From: Bacteroidales bacterium UBA5382
Lineage (GTDB): Bacteria; Bacteroidota; Bacteroidia; Bacteroidales; Dysgonomonadaceae
Assembly: GCA_002409745.1 (NCBI GenBank)
Contig: DHOU01000015.1
Span: 29,506-93,505 of the forward strand
Length of the DNA stretch: 64,000 nucleotides
Direction: 5' to 3'
The notes beneath the pieces are model-generated. The model did not search any database. It was not told where the DNA came from and saw nothing but the letters and a program-made list of their open reading frames with translations. The position numbers were made by a program, and so were the translations under genes. Positions 16,981 to 26,117 of the stretch are shown piece by piece (position 1 is the first letter of the stretch; every line of letters begins with the position of its first letter).

Positions 16981-18363
16981 ATGACATTAATCAAATCCAT
17001 ATCCGGCATTCGGGGCACTATCGGCGGAGAGGTCGGTGAAAATCTCACTCCCTTGGATATTGTGAAGTTCACGGCTGCCTATGCCTCCTTTATCAAGCAA
17101 ACGACAAAAGAAAAGAATCCCGCGATCGTCGTGGGACGTGATGCCCGCATTTCGGGCGAAATGGTACACCGCATTCTCACCGGAACGCTTATCGGCATGG
17201 GCTGCCGCGTTACGGATATCGGCATGGCTACGACACCTACCACCGAATTGGGCGTCATCCGCGAAAAAGCGGCGGGGGGAATTATCATTACAGCCAGTCA
17301 TAATCCGAAACAATGGAACGCATTAAAGTTACTCAATGGTGATGGCGAATTTCTTAGTGCAAAGGATGGAGAGACTGTTTTACAGATAGCTGAGGCGGAA
17401 GATTTTCCGTTTGTGGGCGTCGACGAGTTGGGGACGTTGGTGCAAAAACGATATCTTCACGAGCATATTCAAAGCGTATTATCGCTCGATCTGGTCGATG
17501 TGAAAGCCATTAAAGCGGCGAATTTTCGTGTCGCCATCGACACTGTAAACTCGGTCGGAGGAGTTGCATTGCCCGAACTGTTGTATGCATTAGGCGTAAA
17601 AGAAATTTTTAAACTGCATTGTGCGCCGCATGGCAATTTTTCTCATAATCCCGAACCCCTGCCGGCAAATCTTACCGAACTGTCTGCGTTAATGAAGAGT
17701 TCGAAGGCGAATGTCGGTTTTGCGGTCGATCCCGATGTGGATCGGTTGGCGATTTATTGTGAAAACGGAGAACCTTTCGGTGAAGAATATACGTTGGTGG
17801 CAGTGGCCGATTATGTGCTGCAACATACGCCGGGTAACACCGTGTCGAATTTGAGTTCGAGCCGCGCGTTGAAAGATGTTACCGAAAAGCACGGCGGACA
17901 ATATTCTGCGGCTGCCGTAGGAGAAGTGAATGTCGTTACCCGGATGAAGGAAGTCAATGCCGTTATCGGTGGAGAAGGAAACGGCGGGGTGATTTATCCG
18001 GCGTCCCATTATGGACGCGATGCCTTGGTGGGGATAGGGTTGTTTTTGTCGCATTTGGCAAAGACTGGGTTGAAGCCGAGCGAATTGCGCGCAACCTATC
18101 CGGCTTACTTTATGGCAAAACAGAAAGTCGAATTGACTCCCGGAATAGATACCGATGCGGTATTGGCCGGAATAAAGGCGCGTTTTAGTGATGAGAAAGT
18201 AACCGATATCGATGGAGTGAAAATCGATTTTCCCGATAAATGGGTGCATCTCAGAAAGTCGAATACCGAGCCGATTATCCGGGTATATTCCGAAGCTCCT
18301 TCGCAAGAAGAAGCCGAGGCGACGGCGAAGCAGATTATGGATATGATCAAAGAGTTCCGATAG
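16981..18363 (+). CDS. glmM: Phosphoglucosamine mutase / phosphomannomutase family
   Basis: GlmM converts glucosamine 6-phosphate to glucosamine 1-phosphate for peptidoglycan and LPS synthesis. The catalytic phosphoserine is Ser106 in ITASHNPKQWNA. The metal-binding loop is DPDVDRLAIY (near 250), the sugar loop is GEGNGG and the phosphate loop is RKSNTEPIIRVY near the C terminus. The length of 460 aa is typical. A general phosphomannomutase is the alternative, since alpha-D-phosphohexomutase specificities are hard to tell apart. Neighbours support an envelope-precursor role. Confidence 0.88.
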   Translation: MTLIKSISGIRGTIGGEVGENLTPLDIVKFTAAYASFIKQTTKEKNPAIVVGRDARISGEMVHRILTGTLIGMGCRVTDIGMATTPTTELGVIREKAAGGIIITASHNPKQWNALKLLNGDGEFLSAKDGETVLQIAEAEDFPFVGVDELGTLVQKRYLHEHIQSVLSLDLVDVKAIKAANFRVAIDTVNSVGGVALPELLYALGVKEIFKLHCAPHGNFSHNPEPLPANLTELSALMKSSKANVGFAVDPDVDRLAIYCENGEPFGEEYTLVAVADYVLQHTPGNTVSNLSSSRALKDVTEKHGGQYSAAAVGEVNVVTRMKEVNAVIGGEGNGGVIYPASHYGRDALVGIGLFLSHLAKTGLKPSELRATYPAYFMAKQKVELTPGIDTDAVLAGIKARFSDEKVTDIDGVKIDFPDKWVHLRKSNTEPIIRVYSEAPSQEEAEATAKQIMDMIKEFR

Positions 18364-18543
18364 AACGGATTGATTCAAGCACATTGCGATTGATTCATCC
18401 TTGCCCTCAATTTTTCGGTAGGGCTATGATACATGCAGCGGAAAAGGCGCCAACTGTGAGGCGCAAGAATATTTTCCGCCTGTATAGTCATGATCGTATC
18501 TTAGGCGAAATGAAGCAAAGAAAAGTATCCACGATTATATTTT

Positions 18544-19371
18544 ATGAAAGATAAATTGGTAAGTCGCGAAGATATTCGTGCATGGCATCCTATATTCCGT
18601 AGCAAATATGGAGATAAATTGATTGATTGGGGAGTGAAAATATCGGGGCTGAATATCGCCAATGATATTTACGATCGTTCGAAACACTTGACAGGCCCCG
18701 CGTTTTGTAAAGATTTATTGGATAAATTGAGTCTGAAACGCACGTTGGTCAACGTGGAAATCCTCGAAGAATATAAAAATAAACCCTTTATCACTGTTTC
18801 CAATCATGCTTACGGACATGTCGATGGTATCGCGGCGATTGAGACCGTTGCCTCACGGGTGGATGATTATAAAATCATGGTCAACTTTGTATTGGGAATG
18901 ATCGATACGATGGCCGAGAATTTTATCACGGTGAATCCTTATAAAGCCGGTAATCCCGATAGTGCCACGTTGAACGGCATAAAGCAGTGTATCGAGCATA
19001 TCCGCAACGGGCATGCCATGGGGTTTTTCCCTTCGGGTGCGGTGTCGAATATTTATTTCAAGCACGGGCGTTTTGTGCTGGAAGACCGGGAGTGGCAGGC
19101 ATCCATTATTAAACTGATAAAGAAAGCGGAAGTGCCCGTCATACCGATGCACTTTTCGGGACGGAATTCCATCCCTTTTTATCTCTCGCGGTTATTCGGA
19201 TGGCAAGTCCGTACGCTATTGATGTGTCATGAATTGTATAATAAGAAGGACAAAGAGATGGTGATTACATTCGGTAATCCCATTATGCCGGAAGAGATGG
19301 CTTCCTATAAAGATGATAAGGAACTCGGCGAATTTTTGAAGTTGAGCACCTATCGGTTAGGAAAAAAATAA
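18544..19371 (+). CDS. Lysophospholipid acyltransferase (PlsC-like)
   Basis: The 275-aa protein has a PlsC-type motif I as NHAYGHVDG (His to Asp with five residues between), as in the hemolysin/OlsA-like branch rather than classical HX4D PlsC. FPSGAVS corresponds to motif III, and PVIPMHFSG to motif IV. It probably transfers an acyl chain to a lysolipid, possibly a lyso-amino lipid, at the inner membrane. No strong membrane helix is seen, suggesting peripheral attachment. It lies between glmM and the sigma-54 regulator. The exact substrate is inferred only at the family level. Confidence 0.8.
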   Translation: MKDKLVSREDIRAWHPIFRSKYGDKLIDWGVKISGLNIANDIYDRSKHLTGPAFCKDLLDKLSLKRTLVNVEILEEYKNKPFITVSNHAYGHVDGIAAIETVASRVDDYKIMVNFVLGMIDTMAENFITVNPYKAGNPDSATLNGIKQCIEHIRNGHAMGFFPSGAVSNIYFKHGRFVLEDREWQASIIKLIKKAEVPVIPMHFSGRNSIPFYLSRLFGWQVRTLLMCHELYNKKDKEMVITFGNPIMPEEMASYKDDKELGEFLKLSTYRLGKK

Positions 19372-19380
19372 ATAATTGCC

Positions 19381-19388
19381 TATCTTTG
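19381..19388 (+). promoter_or_regulatory. -7 box (TATCTTTG) for the sigma-54 activator gene
   Basis: TATCTTTG lies 39 nt before the start codon and just after the stop of the acyltransferase gene. No TTTG at -33. Confidence 0.5.
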
Positions 19389-19426
19389 AAATCTAAAAAA
19401 TTCTACTGCAAAAGCGAACGGTTTTT

Positions 19427-20695
19427 ATGGCTAAAGTAAATATACAACAAATAAAACAACGGTTTGGTATTATCGGTGTTTCGCCGGAGTTGGAGAGAGC
19501 TATGGATGTTGCTTTGCAAGTTTCTCACACCGATCTTTCCGTGCTTATCACGGGCGAGAGCGGGGTAGGGAAGGAAATTTTCCCGCAGATCATACATCAA
19601 TACAGCCGGCGTAAACATGGCGCCTATTTTGCGATTAATTGCGGATCGATTCCCGAAGGAACTATCGATTCGGAATTGTTTGGCCACGAGAAAGGGTCTT
19701 TTACCGGGGCTACGGGTACTCGCAAAGGGTACTTCGAGGTGGCTGACGGCGGGACGCTTTTCCTCGATGAGGTGGGGGAGTTGCCTTTATCGACACAATC
19801 CCGGTTGTTGCGCGTGCTCGAAAGCGGCGAATTTATCAAAGTGGGTTCCTCGAAAGTGGAAAAGAGTGATGTCAGGGTGGTAGCCGCAACGAACTTAAAT
19901 ATGGTGAAGGCGGTGGAACAAGGAAAGTTCCGGGAAGATCTGTATTATCGGCTCAATTCGGTGCCTATTCGTATCCCGCCGTTGAGAGACCGCCGCGAAG
20001 ACATTCCCCTGCTCTTCCGGAAGTTTGCGGGCGATTTCGCCGAAAAATACATGATGCCGTCGATTTCTCTCACCGACGATGCGAAGGAATTGATTAAAGA
20101 ATATCGATGGCCCGGAAATGTACGGCAGTTGAAGAATATCACCGAGCAGATATCCATCATCGAAAAAGAACGGATTATCACCGCGGATATCCTGCAAAAA
20201 TATTTGCCTAAAAACGAGGTGGGCATGTTGCCGGTATTAGTGTCGAATATCAGGGATGCCGAACAGAAATCGTTTGCCAATGAGCGGGAGATATTGTATC
20301 AGGTGTTGTTCGATATGAAAAAAGATATCACGGACCTTAAAAAGGTGGTGAAAAATATGTTGGATAATTCGGAAAATACGTCGCCAAAGATTTTTGACGA
20401 TCCCGTGGCTTCTACTTCCGTCATTCCAAAAGATAATACGACCGTTACCATTCCTGTAAAATACAATCAGGATACGATTCGATTGGACGACCGGCCTTCT
20501 TCCAAAAACGAGGAGATACAGGAGGCGGCCGAATTTGAAGAAAGTTCGTTATCACTGGATGAAGTGGAAAAAGATCTCATCGTCAAAGCCCTTGAGAAGA
20601 ATAACGGAAAAAGAAAACAGGCTGCAGTCGACCTTGGCATATCCGAGCGTACACTCTACCGGAAAATTAAAGAATACAATTTGGATAACGCATGA
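19427..20695 (+). CDS. Sigma-54-dependent transcriptional activator without receiver domain
   Basis: The AAA+ domain begins almost at the N terminus: Walker A GESGVGKE near 45, the sigma-54-contact loop as GSFTGA (normally GAFTGA) near 88, Walker B GGTLFLDEVGE near 108, and an R-finger region. The C terminus has a Fis-type helix-turn-helix (KRKQAAVDLGISERTLYRKI). No receiver or PAS domain precedes the ATPase, so its activity must be controlled by amount or by a partner. A variable linker (about 290-370) separates the domains. The stop overlaps lptE by 4 nt, suggesting co-transcription with envelope genes. Confidence 0.93.
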   Translation: MAKVNIQQIKQRFGIIGVSPELERAMDVALQVSHTDLSVLITGESGVGKEIFPQIIHQYSRRKHGAYFAINCGSIPEGTIDSELFGHEKGSFTGATGTRKGYFEVADGGTLFLDEVGELPLSTQSRLLRVLESGEFIKVGSSKVEKSDVRVVAATNLNMVKAVEQGKFREDLYYRLNSVPIRIPPLRDRREDIPLLFRKFAGDFAEKYMMPSISLTDDAKELIKEYRWPGNVRQLKNITEQISIIEKERIITADILQKYLPKNEVGMLPVLVSNIRDAEQKSFANEREILYQVLFDMKKDITDLKKVVKNMLDNSENTSPKIFDDPVASTSVIPKDNTTVTIPVKYNQDTIRLDDRPSSKNEEIQEAAEFEESSLSLDEVEKDLIVKALEKNNGKRKQAAVDLGISERTLYRKIKEYNLDNA

Positions 20696-21195
20696 AAAAG
20701 TACCTTTTCGTTCTTTTAGCGGCTTGTGTGATGGTTTCCTGTACGATTTCATACAAATTTAACGGAGCTTCCATCGATTATAATGTGACGAAGACATTGC
20801 AAGTAGGTCATTTTATCAATCAGGCGCCGCTGGTTTATGCGCCGCTGGAGCAACGATTCAACGAGGAGTTGAAAGATATATTTACGCGCAACACCCGCCT
20901 GCAATTTGTCAATCAAAACGGTGATATGGAGATTGAAGGCGAGATTGTCGGATATGAATTAACGCCTTTGGCCGTACAGGAAGATCAGTTTGCGTCCGAA
21001 ACGAAATTGACCATGACCGTGCGTATGCGTTTCAAGAATAACAAAGTGGAAGGGCAGGATAAGGAGGAAACCATTTCGGCCAACCGCACGTTCTCGAGTA
21101 ATGTGGTGCTTACGTCGGTACAGGATCAGCTCATTGAGGAATTGGTTGACGAAATTGTCGATCAGATTTTTAATGCGACAATGGCTAATTGGTAA
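20692..21195 (+). CDS. lptE: LPS-assembly lipoprotein LptE family
   Basis: A signal peptide ends at a lipobox VMVSC (Cys17), and the mature part matches the Bacteroidetes LptE family: ISYKFNGASIDYN after the lipidation site, LEQRFNEELKDIFTRNTRL, the GDMEIEGEIVGYELTP strand and a C-terminal IVDQIFNATMANW. LptE plugs the LptD barrel and guides LPS into the outer leaflet. Length 167 aa is typical. It is translationally coupled to the sigma-54 activator and followed within 6 nt by a TPR protein and then secG. Confidence 0.92.
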   Translation: MKKYLFVLLAACVMVSCTISYKFNGASIDYNVTKTLQVGHFINQAPLVYAPLEQRFNEELKDIFTRNTRLQFVNQNGDMEIEGEIVGYELTPLAVQEDQFASETKLTMTVRMRFKNNKVEGQDKEETISANRTFSSNVVLTSVQDQLIEELVDEIVDQIFNATMANW

Positions 21196-21200
21196 CGTGC

Positions 21201-21947
21201 ATGGAAAAAGAGGTGTTTTACGAATGGACGGAGGATATGGAGCGGCTCGATGAAGCGTCTGCCGAACAACTGAAAATGGTGGTTGACACTTATCCGTACT
21301 TTCAGTCGGCGCGCCTGCTGTATACCAAGAACCTTTCTGTTTTCAGGAACCCCCTTTTCGACGAAGAACTCGCCAAGACCGCTGTTCTTTGCAGCGATCG
21401 GCGCAAGTTGTTTTATTTGATCCGCAACGAGGATTACGCCCCTTTCTTGCCGGCGCGCGAACGGGGAGACACTCCCGAGGATAAGACGCAAGCCTTACTC
21501 GATTCCTTCTTATCTTCTTTGGATGACGAGGAAAATACGGCTTCGCAAGAGCCGGTTTCGCCCGAGTTGGGAATTATTTCTACCGACTATCTGTCGTATT
21601 TGCAATCGGTAGAAGGTGAAGGGGAAAAAGAGGAACGCAAGCCGGAGCATCCGCTGAAACATCAAAACATTATCGATCGTTTTATCGAAAAGGCGCAGGA
21701 TGATAATCTTTTTTCCAATCCTTCCGAACCGGCCGAGAGTTCGACTGTAAATCTTGATAATGAAGAGTATAATGATGATTTACTGACCGAAACTCTCGCG
21801 CGTATCTATATTAAACAAAAAAAATATGAACAGGCTCTGGCAATTATTAGACGCTTAAGTTTGAATTTCCCGAAAAAAAGTGTTTACTTTGCCGACCAAA
21901 TTCGTTTTTTAGAACATTTGATTATCAACGAAAAGTATAAAAAATAA
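21201..21947 (+). CDS. TPR-containing protein of unknown function
   Basis: The 248-aa protein starts at the ATG at 21201, five bases after the lptE stop; a TTG at 21189 would overlap lptE. The N-terminal half is acidic and helical (MEKEVFYEWTEDMERL), the middle is a low-complexity acidic linker, and the last 60 residues form one or two TPR helices (ETLARIYIKQKKYEQALAIIRRL). Orthologues sit between lptE and secG in related genomes, as far as I recall. No enzymatic motif is present, so it is probably a cytoplasmic scaffold linked to envelope export. Confidence 0.8.
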   Translation: MEKEVFYEWTEDMERLDEASAEQLKMVVDTYPYFQSARLLYTKNLSVFRNPLFDEELAKTAVLCSDRRKLFYLIRNEDYAPFLPARERGDTPEDKTQALLDSFLSSLDDEENTASQEPVSPELGIISTDYLSYLQSVEGEGEKEERKPEHPLKHQNIIDRFIEKAQDDNLFSNPSEPAESSTVNLDNEEYNDDLLTETLARIYIKQKKYEQALAIIRRLSLNFPKKSVYFADQIRFLEHLIINEKYKK

Positions 21948-21956
21948 TAGAACGTT

Positions 21957-22307
21957 ATGTACATATTTCTAACAATTTTGATTTTAATAGCTGCCGTCCT
22001 CATGGTTCTTATCGTGTTGGTGCAGAAATCTAAGGGAGGGGGACTTGCTGCAGGCTTTTCTTCGTCGAACCAAATCATGGGTGTGCGTAAAACAACCGAT
22101 TTTCTCGAAAAAACCACATGGACCCTTGCTGCGGTGATTATGGTGTTGAGTGTTTTAACGGCTAAATATACGGCCTCGCATTCTACTACTGCTCCACAAT
22201 CGCAGATAGAAGTGCAACAACCGGCTCCGCTGAATCCTACCACCGCTCCCGATGTTACTCCTACGTTGCCGGTACCTGCCGAAACGGCTCCGGCTCCGGC
22301 GCAATAA
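21957..22307 (+). CDS. secG: Preprotein translocase subunit SecG
   Basis: SecG is the small third subunit of the SecYEG channel. Two membrane helices (about 3-22 and 51-69) flank the conserved cytoplasmic loop LVQKSKGGGLAAGF. The C terminus is a long Pro/Ala/Thr-rich tail (about 76-116) that is common in Bacteroidetes SecG and absent in E. coli. It follows the TPR gene by 9 nt. The DNA immediately after its stop is an octamer array. Confidence 0.95.
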   Translation: MYIFLTILILIAAVLMVLIVLVQKSKGGGLAAGFSSSNQIMGVRKTTDFLEKTTWTLAAVIMVLSVLTAKYTASHSTTAPQSQIEVQQPAPLNPTTAPDVTPTLPVPAETAPAPAQ

Positions 22308-22367
22308 GACAAAGAGACAAGGAGACGAGAGACAGAGAGACAAGGAGACAGAGAGAGACTGGGAGAT
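22307..22367. repeat. Octamer array (GAGACAAG-like)
   Basis: Eight-base units of purine-rich GAGACAAG/AGACAGAG type run from the secG stop codon for about 60 nt. The string AGAGACAAGGAGAC is shared with the array inside purN at 58.75 kb on the same strand. The array lies between convergent genes (secG and priA). Confidence 0.8.
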
Positions 22368-22370
22368 GAT

Positions 22371-22417
22371 GCTTCGCGATAACGGCTTCGCCTGATAATG
22401 CACTTCGTGCGATAAGG
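22371..22417. repeat. Three degenerate 15-16-nt units GCTTCGNGCGATAANG
   Basis: Three units (CTTCGCGATAACGG, CTTCGCCTGATAATG, CTTCGTGCGATAAGG) follow the octamer array. Each has a small CG-rich dyad. They may form stacked short hairpins in the convergent gap and aid termination. Confidence 0.5.
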
Positions 22418-22486
22418 TGACCGGGAGGCAAACCCATTATCGTGAAGCGGTATCACCGCAGGCATATCTCCCCGTCCCCATATCTT

Positions 22487-24931
22487 CTATAACGGATCTA
22501 CATCATAATAGACCCGCATGTATTTGAATTCGGGGTTGGCGCGCATGCGTTGCTCCGACTTCTTGATAAGTTTCCTGATTTTTTGCGGAGATAATCCGAT
22601 TTCGAGTTTTAAGAGAATTTCCCGGATGTGGTATAATTGGATTTTAGCCACGGCGGGTTTGCTCGGGCCCAGCAGACGCTCGTGCAGCGACGGCCGGAGA
22701 AGTCCGGCAAAAGCGCGGGCTTCAACTTCGGCTTTTTGCTCGTCTTTATCTTTGATGACAATACGGATAAGGCGCGAATAAGGCGGATAGTTGAACAGTT
22801 TCCGTTCCTCGGCTTGTTGCCTGAAGAACCCCTCGTAGTCGTTGTCCGTAAGGTAACGGTATAACGGTTGTTCCGGATCATTGCTTTGAATAATCACCTT
22901 CCCGCGTTTGTTTTTACGGCCTGCCCGTCCGCTGGCCTGCATCATTAGCTGAAAGCCCCGTTCGTGTGAGCGGAAATCGGGATAATTCAGCAAGCTGTCT
23001 GCCGAGATGATGCCTACTACGCTGACATCGTCAAAATCCAATCCTTTCGATAACATTTGCGTACCGATAAGAATGCGGGTCTTTTTTTGCTGAAAGTCCG
23101 AAAGAATATTCTCATATGCATTTTTGCCCCGGGTGGTATCCGCATCCATGCGGGCGATGGAGACTTTCGGAAAAAGCCGCGCCACTTCTTCTTCCACTTG
23201 CTCCGTGCCCATTCCTACCGGTTCGATACTTGGTTGATGGCACTCGGGGCATTCCGTCACCATTTTATACGTTGTGCCGCAATAATGGCAAACGAGTTCA
23301 TTGCGCGATTTATGATACGTGAGGCTGACATCGCACCGCCGGCATTTGGGTGTCCAGCCGCAAAGCTGGCACTCGACCATGGGCGCAAAGCCTCGCCGGT
23401 TGCGGAAAAGAATGACCTGTCCGCCTTCCTGCAACGCGTTATCCATATAACTAATGAGCGCCGGCGAGAGCAAGGATTTCATTTTTTTCTTGCGACGCAG
23501 CTCTTTGGTATTTTCCAAAATGATTTCGGGCAGCGAGATATCTTCATAGCGGTTGGCCAGCGTGACGAGCCCGTATTTCCCCGTTTTGGCATTAAAATAC
23601 GATTCCATGGAAGGCGTGGCGGTACCCAGCAAAATAGGAGCCTTCGTGAGATGAGCGAGCATAACGGCCGTATCGCGGGCATGGTATCGGGGAGCCGGTT
23701 CCGTTTGTTTATAACTGCTTTCATGCTCCTCGTCGACAATAATCAATCCCAATCTTTTAAAAGGCAGGAAAAGCGATGAGCGTACGCCGATGACGATGTC
23801 ATACGGATGATCCGACAGCATTTTCTTCCAGATCTCCGCCCGTTCCTGATCGTTTATTTTGGAGTGATAGATCGCCAGCTTGTCGCCGAAAACCGCTTGC
23901 AAACGATGCGTAAGCTGTGTGGTAAGCGCTATTTCGGGAACTAAATACAGCGTCTGTTTGCCCTCTTCCAGCAGGCGCTTAATCAGATGAATGTAGATTT
24001 CGGTTTTTCCACTGGAGGTAACGCCATGCAACAGGCACGGCTTCCGGTCGTTAAAGCAGTCGATAATCTCGGTGAAAGCTTGCTGTTGATATTCATTGAG
24101 CGTGTGAGGAGCACGGGTAACCCTTGCTGCGCCGTCGCCCAGGCGCCCGATTTCGACGGTCGCCTGCCGTAGGACGTTTTTCTGCAATAGTCCGTTCAAT
24201 ACGGAAGCCGAAGCGCCGGTGAGAGCCATGATCTCTTTGCGACTAAAGGAGTCCGCTTCGCTAGCGGCAAAAAGGCCAGTGATCTGTTCGTAGAGCAACT
24301 GTTGCTTTTTTGCTTTGCCGATTGCGTGCGAGGCGGATTGGGGAGATAATTTCTTCGGGAGGAAAATATGTGTTTCGGTCTTGGGCGCAAACTTACTTTG
24401 GATGGATTCGTGGATTACGACCAAGCCTTTTTCTGCTAACGAATAAACTGTCGGTAGGACATTCACGATTTTCAGGCGGACGGCGATTTCGGATATCTTT
24501 ACCGGAAGGTCATGCTCGTTCAGCAGGTCGATGATTTGTTTTTCCTTTGGACGCAATCCCTTTTCATCGGTGGCGTGCCCTATGAGGGCGGATACCATCG
24601 TTTCGCTTTCCATCCTCAGTTTGGAAGGAAATGCCGCTTTGTAAACATCGCCTAAAGGTGACAGGTAATAAAAAGATACCCACTCCCATAATTTCAGTTG
24701 ATTTTCGTTCACCAACGGAACGGAATCGATCAGGGAATGGATATCTTTTAAGGAGACGCCGCTCTGTGGGGCGTCGTGATGTATTTTAAGAACAATAGCC
24801 GTATAGTACTTGCGTTTTCCGAAAGGAACGATGACTCGGCATCCGATTGCCAGCGCACTTTGCATGAACGCCGGAACGGCATAGGTAAACGTTTCGGATA
24901 AGGGCAAAGGCAGTACTACATCGGCAAACAT
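22487..24931 (-). CDS. priA: Primosomal protein N' (replication restart helicase)
   Basis: PriA reloads DnaB at stalled forks. The 814-aa protein has the N-terminal 3'-end-binding domain, Walker A GVTSSGKTEIYI (near 290), DEEH Walker B, the Zn-binding cysteine cluster (CQLCGWTPKCRRCDVS and CHYCGTTYKMVTECPEC), and helicase motifs V-VI in GTQMLSKGLDFDDV and QASGRAGR. Its start lies 3 nt after the upstream outer-membrane-protein gene, so the two share a transcript. Confidence 0.97.
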   Translation of the reverse strand: MFADVVLPLPLSETFTYAVPAFMQSALAIGCRVIVPFGKRKYYTAIVLKIHHDAPQSGVSLKDIHSLIDSVPLVNENQLKLWEWVSFYYLSPLGDVYKAAFPSKLRMESETMVSALIGHATDEKGLRPKEKQIIDLLNEHDLPVKISEIAVRLKIVNVLPTVYSLAEKGLVVIHESIQSKFAPKTETHIFLPKKLSPQSASHAIGKAKKQQLLYEQITGLFAASEADSFSRKEIMALTGASASVLNGLLQKNVLRQATVEIGRLGDGAARVTRAPHTLNEYQQQAFTEIIDCFNDRKPCLLHGVTSSGKTEIYIHLIKRLLEEGKQTLYLVPEIALTTQLTHRLQAVFGDKLAIYHSKINDQERAEIWKKMLSDHPYDIVIGVRSSLFLPFKRLGLIIVDEEHESSYKQTEPAPRYHARDTAVMLAHLTKAPILLGTATPSMESYFNAKTGKYGLVTLANRYEDISLPEIILENTKELRRKKKMKSLLSPALISYMDNALQEGGQVILFRNRRGFAPMVECQLCGWTPKCRRCDVSLTYHKSRNELVCHYCGTTYKMVTECPECHQPSIEPVGMGTEQVEEEVARLFPKVSIARMDADTTRGKNAYENILSDFQQKKTRILIGTQMLSKGLDFDDVSVVGIISADSLLNYPDFRSHERGFQLMMQASGRAGRKNKRGKVIIQSNDPEQPLYRYLTDNDYEGFFRQQAEERKLFNYPPYSRLIRIVIKDKDEQKAEVEARAFAGLLRPSLHERLLGPSKPAVAKIQLYHIREILLKLEIGLSPQKIRKLIKKSEQRMRANPEFKYMRVYYDVDPL

Positions 24932-24934
24932 GTA

Positions 24935-25558
24935 TTATAAGTATACGGCGGCCGTAAGTGACCAAGTACCTTTTTTTCCGTTGAAAGCATCGGTCCATTC
25001 GGGTTTGTCTACCGAATAGTTATCGGTCATTTTTATGCCGTAGTTAATTCCTACGGCCAGGCGATTGAGTACTTCGGCTCCCAGTCCGACATTGATTCCG
25101 GCTTCGAAACTTTTTGTTTCCACTTGTCCTTTCAAGGCTTCGTAAGTGAAATCATCGCTCGACACCAGAAAACGGGCATACGGGCCGCCGGCAACGAATA
25201 TTTTCACGGGAAGCAGGAGTCCGAATTTATATTTCACGTTCACCGGAACATCCAGATAGTGGTTGGACACTTTCTGCACCACTTTTTCTATTCCTTGAGT
25301 AACTTCCTTCACATTCATCCGGTCGTTGCTGTATAAGAGCGAACCTTCAATGCCCAAATTGACAAGGGGTAGCGTAAATTCGGCCGTGGGACCTAATTTA
25401 AAGCCATTGAGGTTTTCCACTTCAAGAGCTTCTTTCGTAAAAGACGGCGTATTGAGTCCTACTTCGCCTCTCAACCCGAAGCGTAATTGTGCGTTAGCTG
25501 TAGCTCCCATCAGGAAGAAAGCAATCAGCGTACTGAAAAATACTGTTTTTGTTTTCAT
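24935..25558 (-). CDS. Outer-membrane beta-barrel protein (PorT-like)
   Basis: A signal peptide (about 1-23, ending ATANA-Q) precedes a beta-strand-rich protein of about 184 residues. Alternating hydrophobic patterns and strands such as LRFGLRGEVGLN, FEAGINVGLGAEVLN and the C-terminal aromatic WSLTAAVYL suggest a small eight-stranded barrel in the outer membrane. It belongs to the broad porin/PorT-like barrel family of Bacteroidetes. A specific role (for example type IX secretion) is not supported. It heads the transcript carrying priA. Confidence 0.8.
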   Translation of the reverse strand: MKTKTVFFSTLIAFFLMGATANAQLRFGLRGEVGLNTPSFTKEALEVENLNGFKLGPTAEFTLPLVNLGIEGSLLYSNDRMNVKEVTQGIEKVVQKVSNHYLDVPVNVKYKFGLLLPVKIFVAGGPYARFLVSSDDFTYEALKGQVETKSFEAGINVGLGAEVLNRLAVGINYGIKMTDNYSVDKPEWTDAFNGKKGTWSLTAAVYL

Positions 25559-25599
25559 ATCAATTCATTTAGTAAAATAGTAATCTTTTTTAGTCCGTG

Positions 25600-25607
25600 C
25601 AAAGCTA
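25600..25607 (-). promoter_or_regulatory. -7 box (TAGCTTTG) for the barrel-priA transcript
   Basis: On the minus strand TAGCTTTG lies 42 nt before the start codon at 25558. No clear TTTG at -33. Confidence 0.45.
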
Positions 25608-25806
25608 TAACATTTGGATGAATTAGCCGCCGAAAGTACGGAAAAAAACAAATGCTACCTCTGCATTTATAGAAAGGGAAAGCGATGGCTTTTCCACAAA
25701 TAATTCAACGACATCAACATAACGTTTAACCGGGAGCGATTGTTTACACGTATATTACTCACGGCCCTTTGGTCTTAATGATGCATGCAACTGTTGTTCA
25801 TGCGGC
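25608..25806. other. Intergenic stretch without recognised features
   Basis: The first 200 bases of this 560-nt gap hold no credible ORF, hairpin or repeat that I can see. The rest is the 42-bp array and the terminator listed next. Confidence 0.5.
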
Positions 25807-26057
25807 GGATACCCCTTTCGCATTACCGCAAGTGGAAAAACCTCCTTCGGGCAACCCGATCGTGCTTTTTCCGGTTGCGAAAATGCCATCGCCTTCCCCG
25901 CGGCATTTTCGCAGGTGTCAAATATACCAACGGTAACCCGAAGGGACTTTTTCCAGTGTAAAAAGGTACTTTCGGCAACCCGAAGCGGTTTTCACAAGTG
26001 GAAACAATCCGTTCCGGCAACCCGAAGCGGCTGTTTGTTCTGTTAAAAGTTCCCTAC
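25807..26057. repeat. Six-copy degenerate 42-bp tandem array
   Basis: The anchor GGCAACCCGAAG (or variants) recurs at 25807, 25850, 25932, 25974 and 26016, with a diverged unit at 25892. Spacing is 43, 42, 40, 42 and 42 nt. Units 4-6 share GGYAACCCGAAG and the body GTTTTCACAAGTGGAAAC is partly palindromic, so each unit can fold into a hairpin. The array fills the end of the gap between the barrel gene and the terminator of the polysaccharide locus. It is not a CRISPR: there are no exact repeats alternating with unique spacers. Confidence 0.85.
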
Positions 26058-26059
26058 AG

Positions 26060-26099
26060 AAAAAAGGAGCTGAATCGGCAAAAGATTCACCCCCTTTTC
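26060..26099 (-). terminator. Terminator of the polysaccharide-utilisation operon
   Basis: On the minus strand GTGAATC pairs with GATTCAG around a short loop, extended by a G/C stem and flanked by AAAAGG and CCTTTTTT. It begins 19 nt after the stop of the last operon gene. Confidence 0.8.
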
Positions 26100-26117
26100 T
26101 TTAAGCAACAGGTCTAA

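Noticed and set aside
25823..26020. 65-residue minus-strand ORF over the 42-bp array
   Set aside because: The apparent protein repeat (FGLP every 14 residues) is a by-product of the 42-bp DNA period, and units drift in length so the frame is not kept across the whole array.
25807..26057. CRISPR array
   Set aside because: Repeat units are degenerate along their whole length rather than exact repeats with unique spacers, and no cas genes are present in the window.
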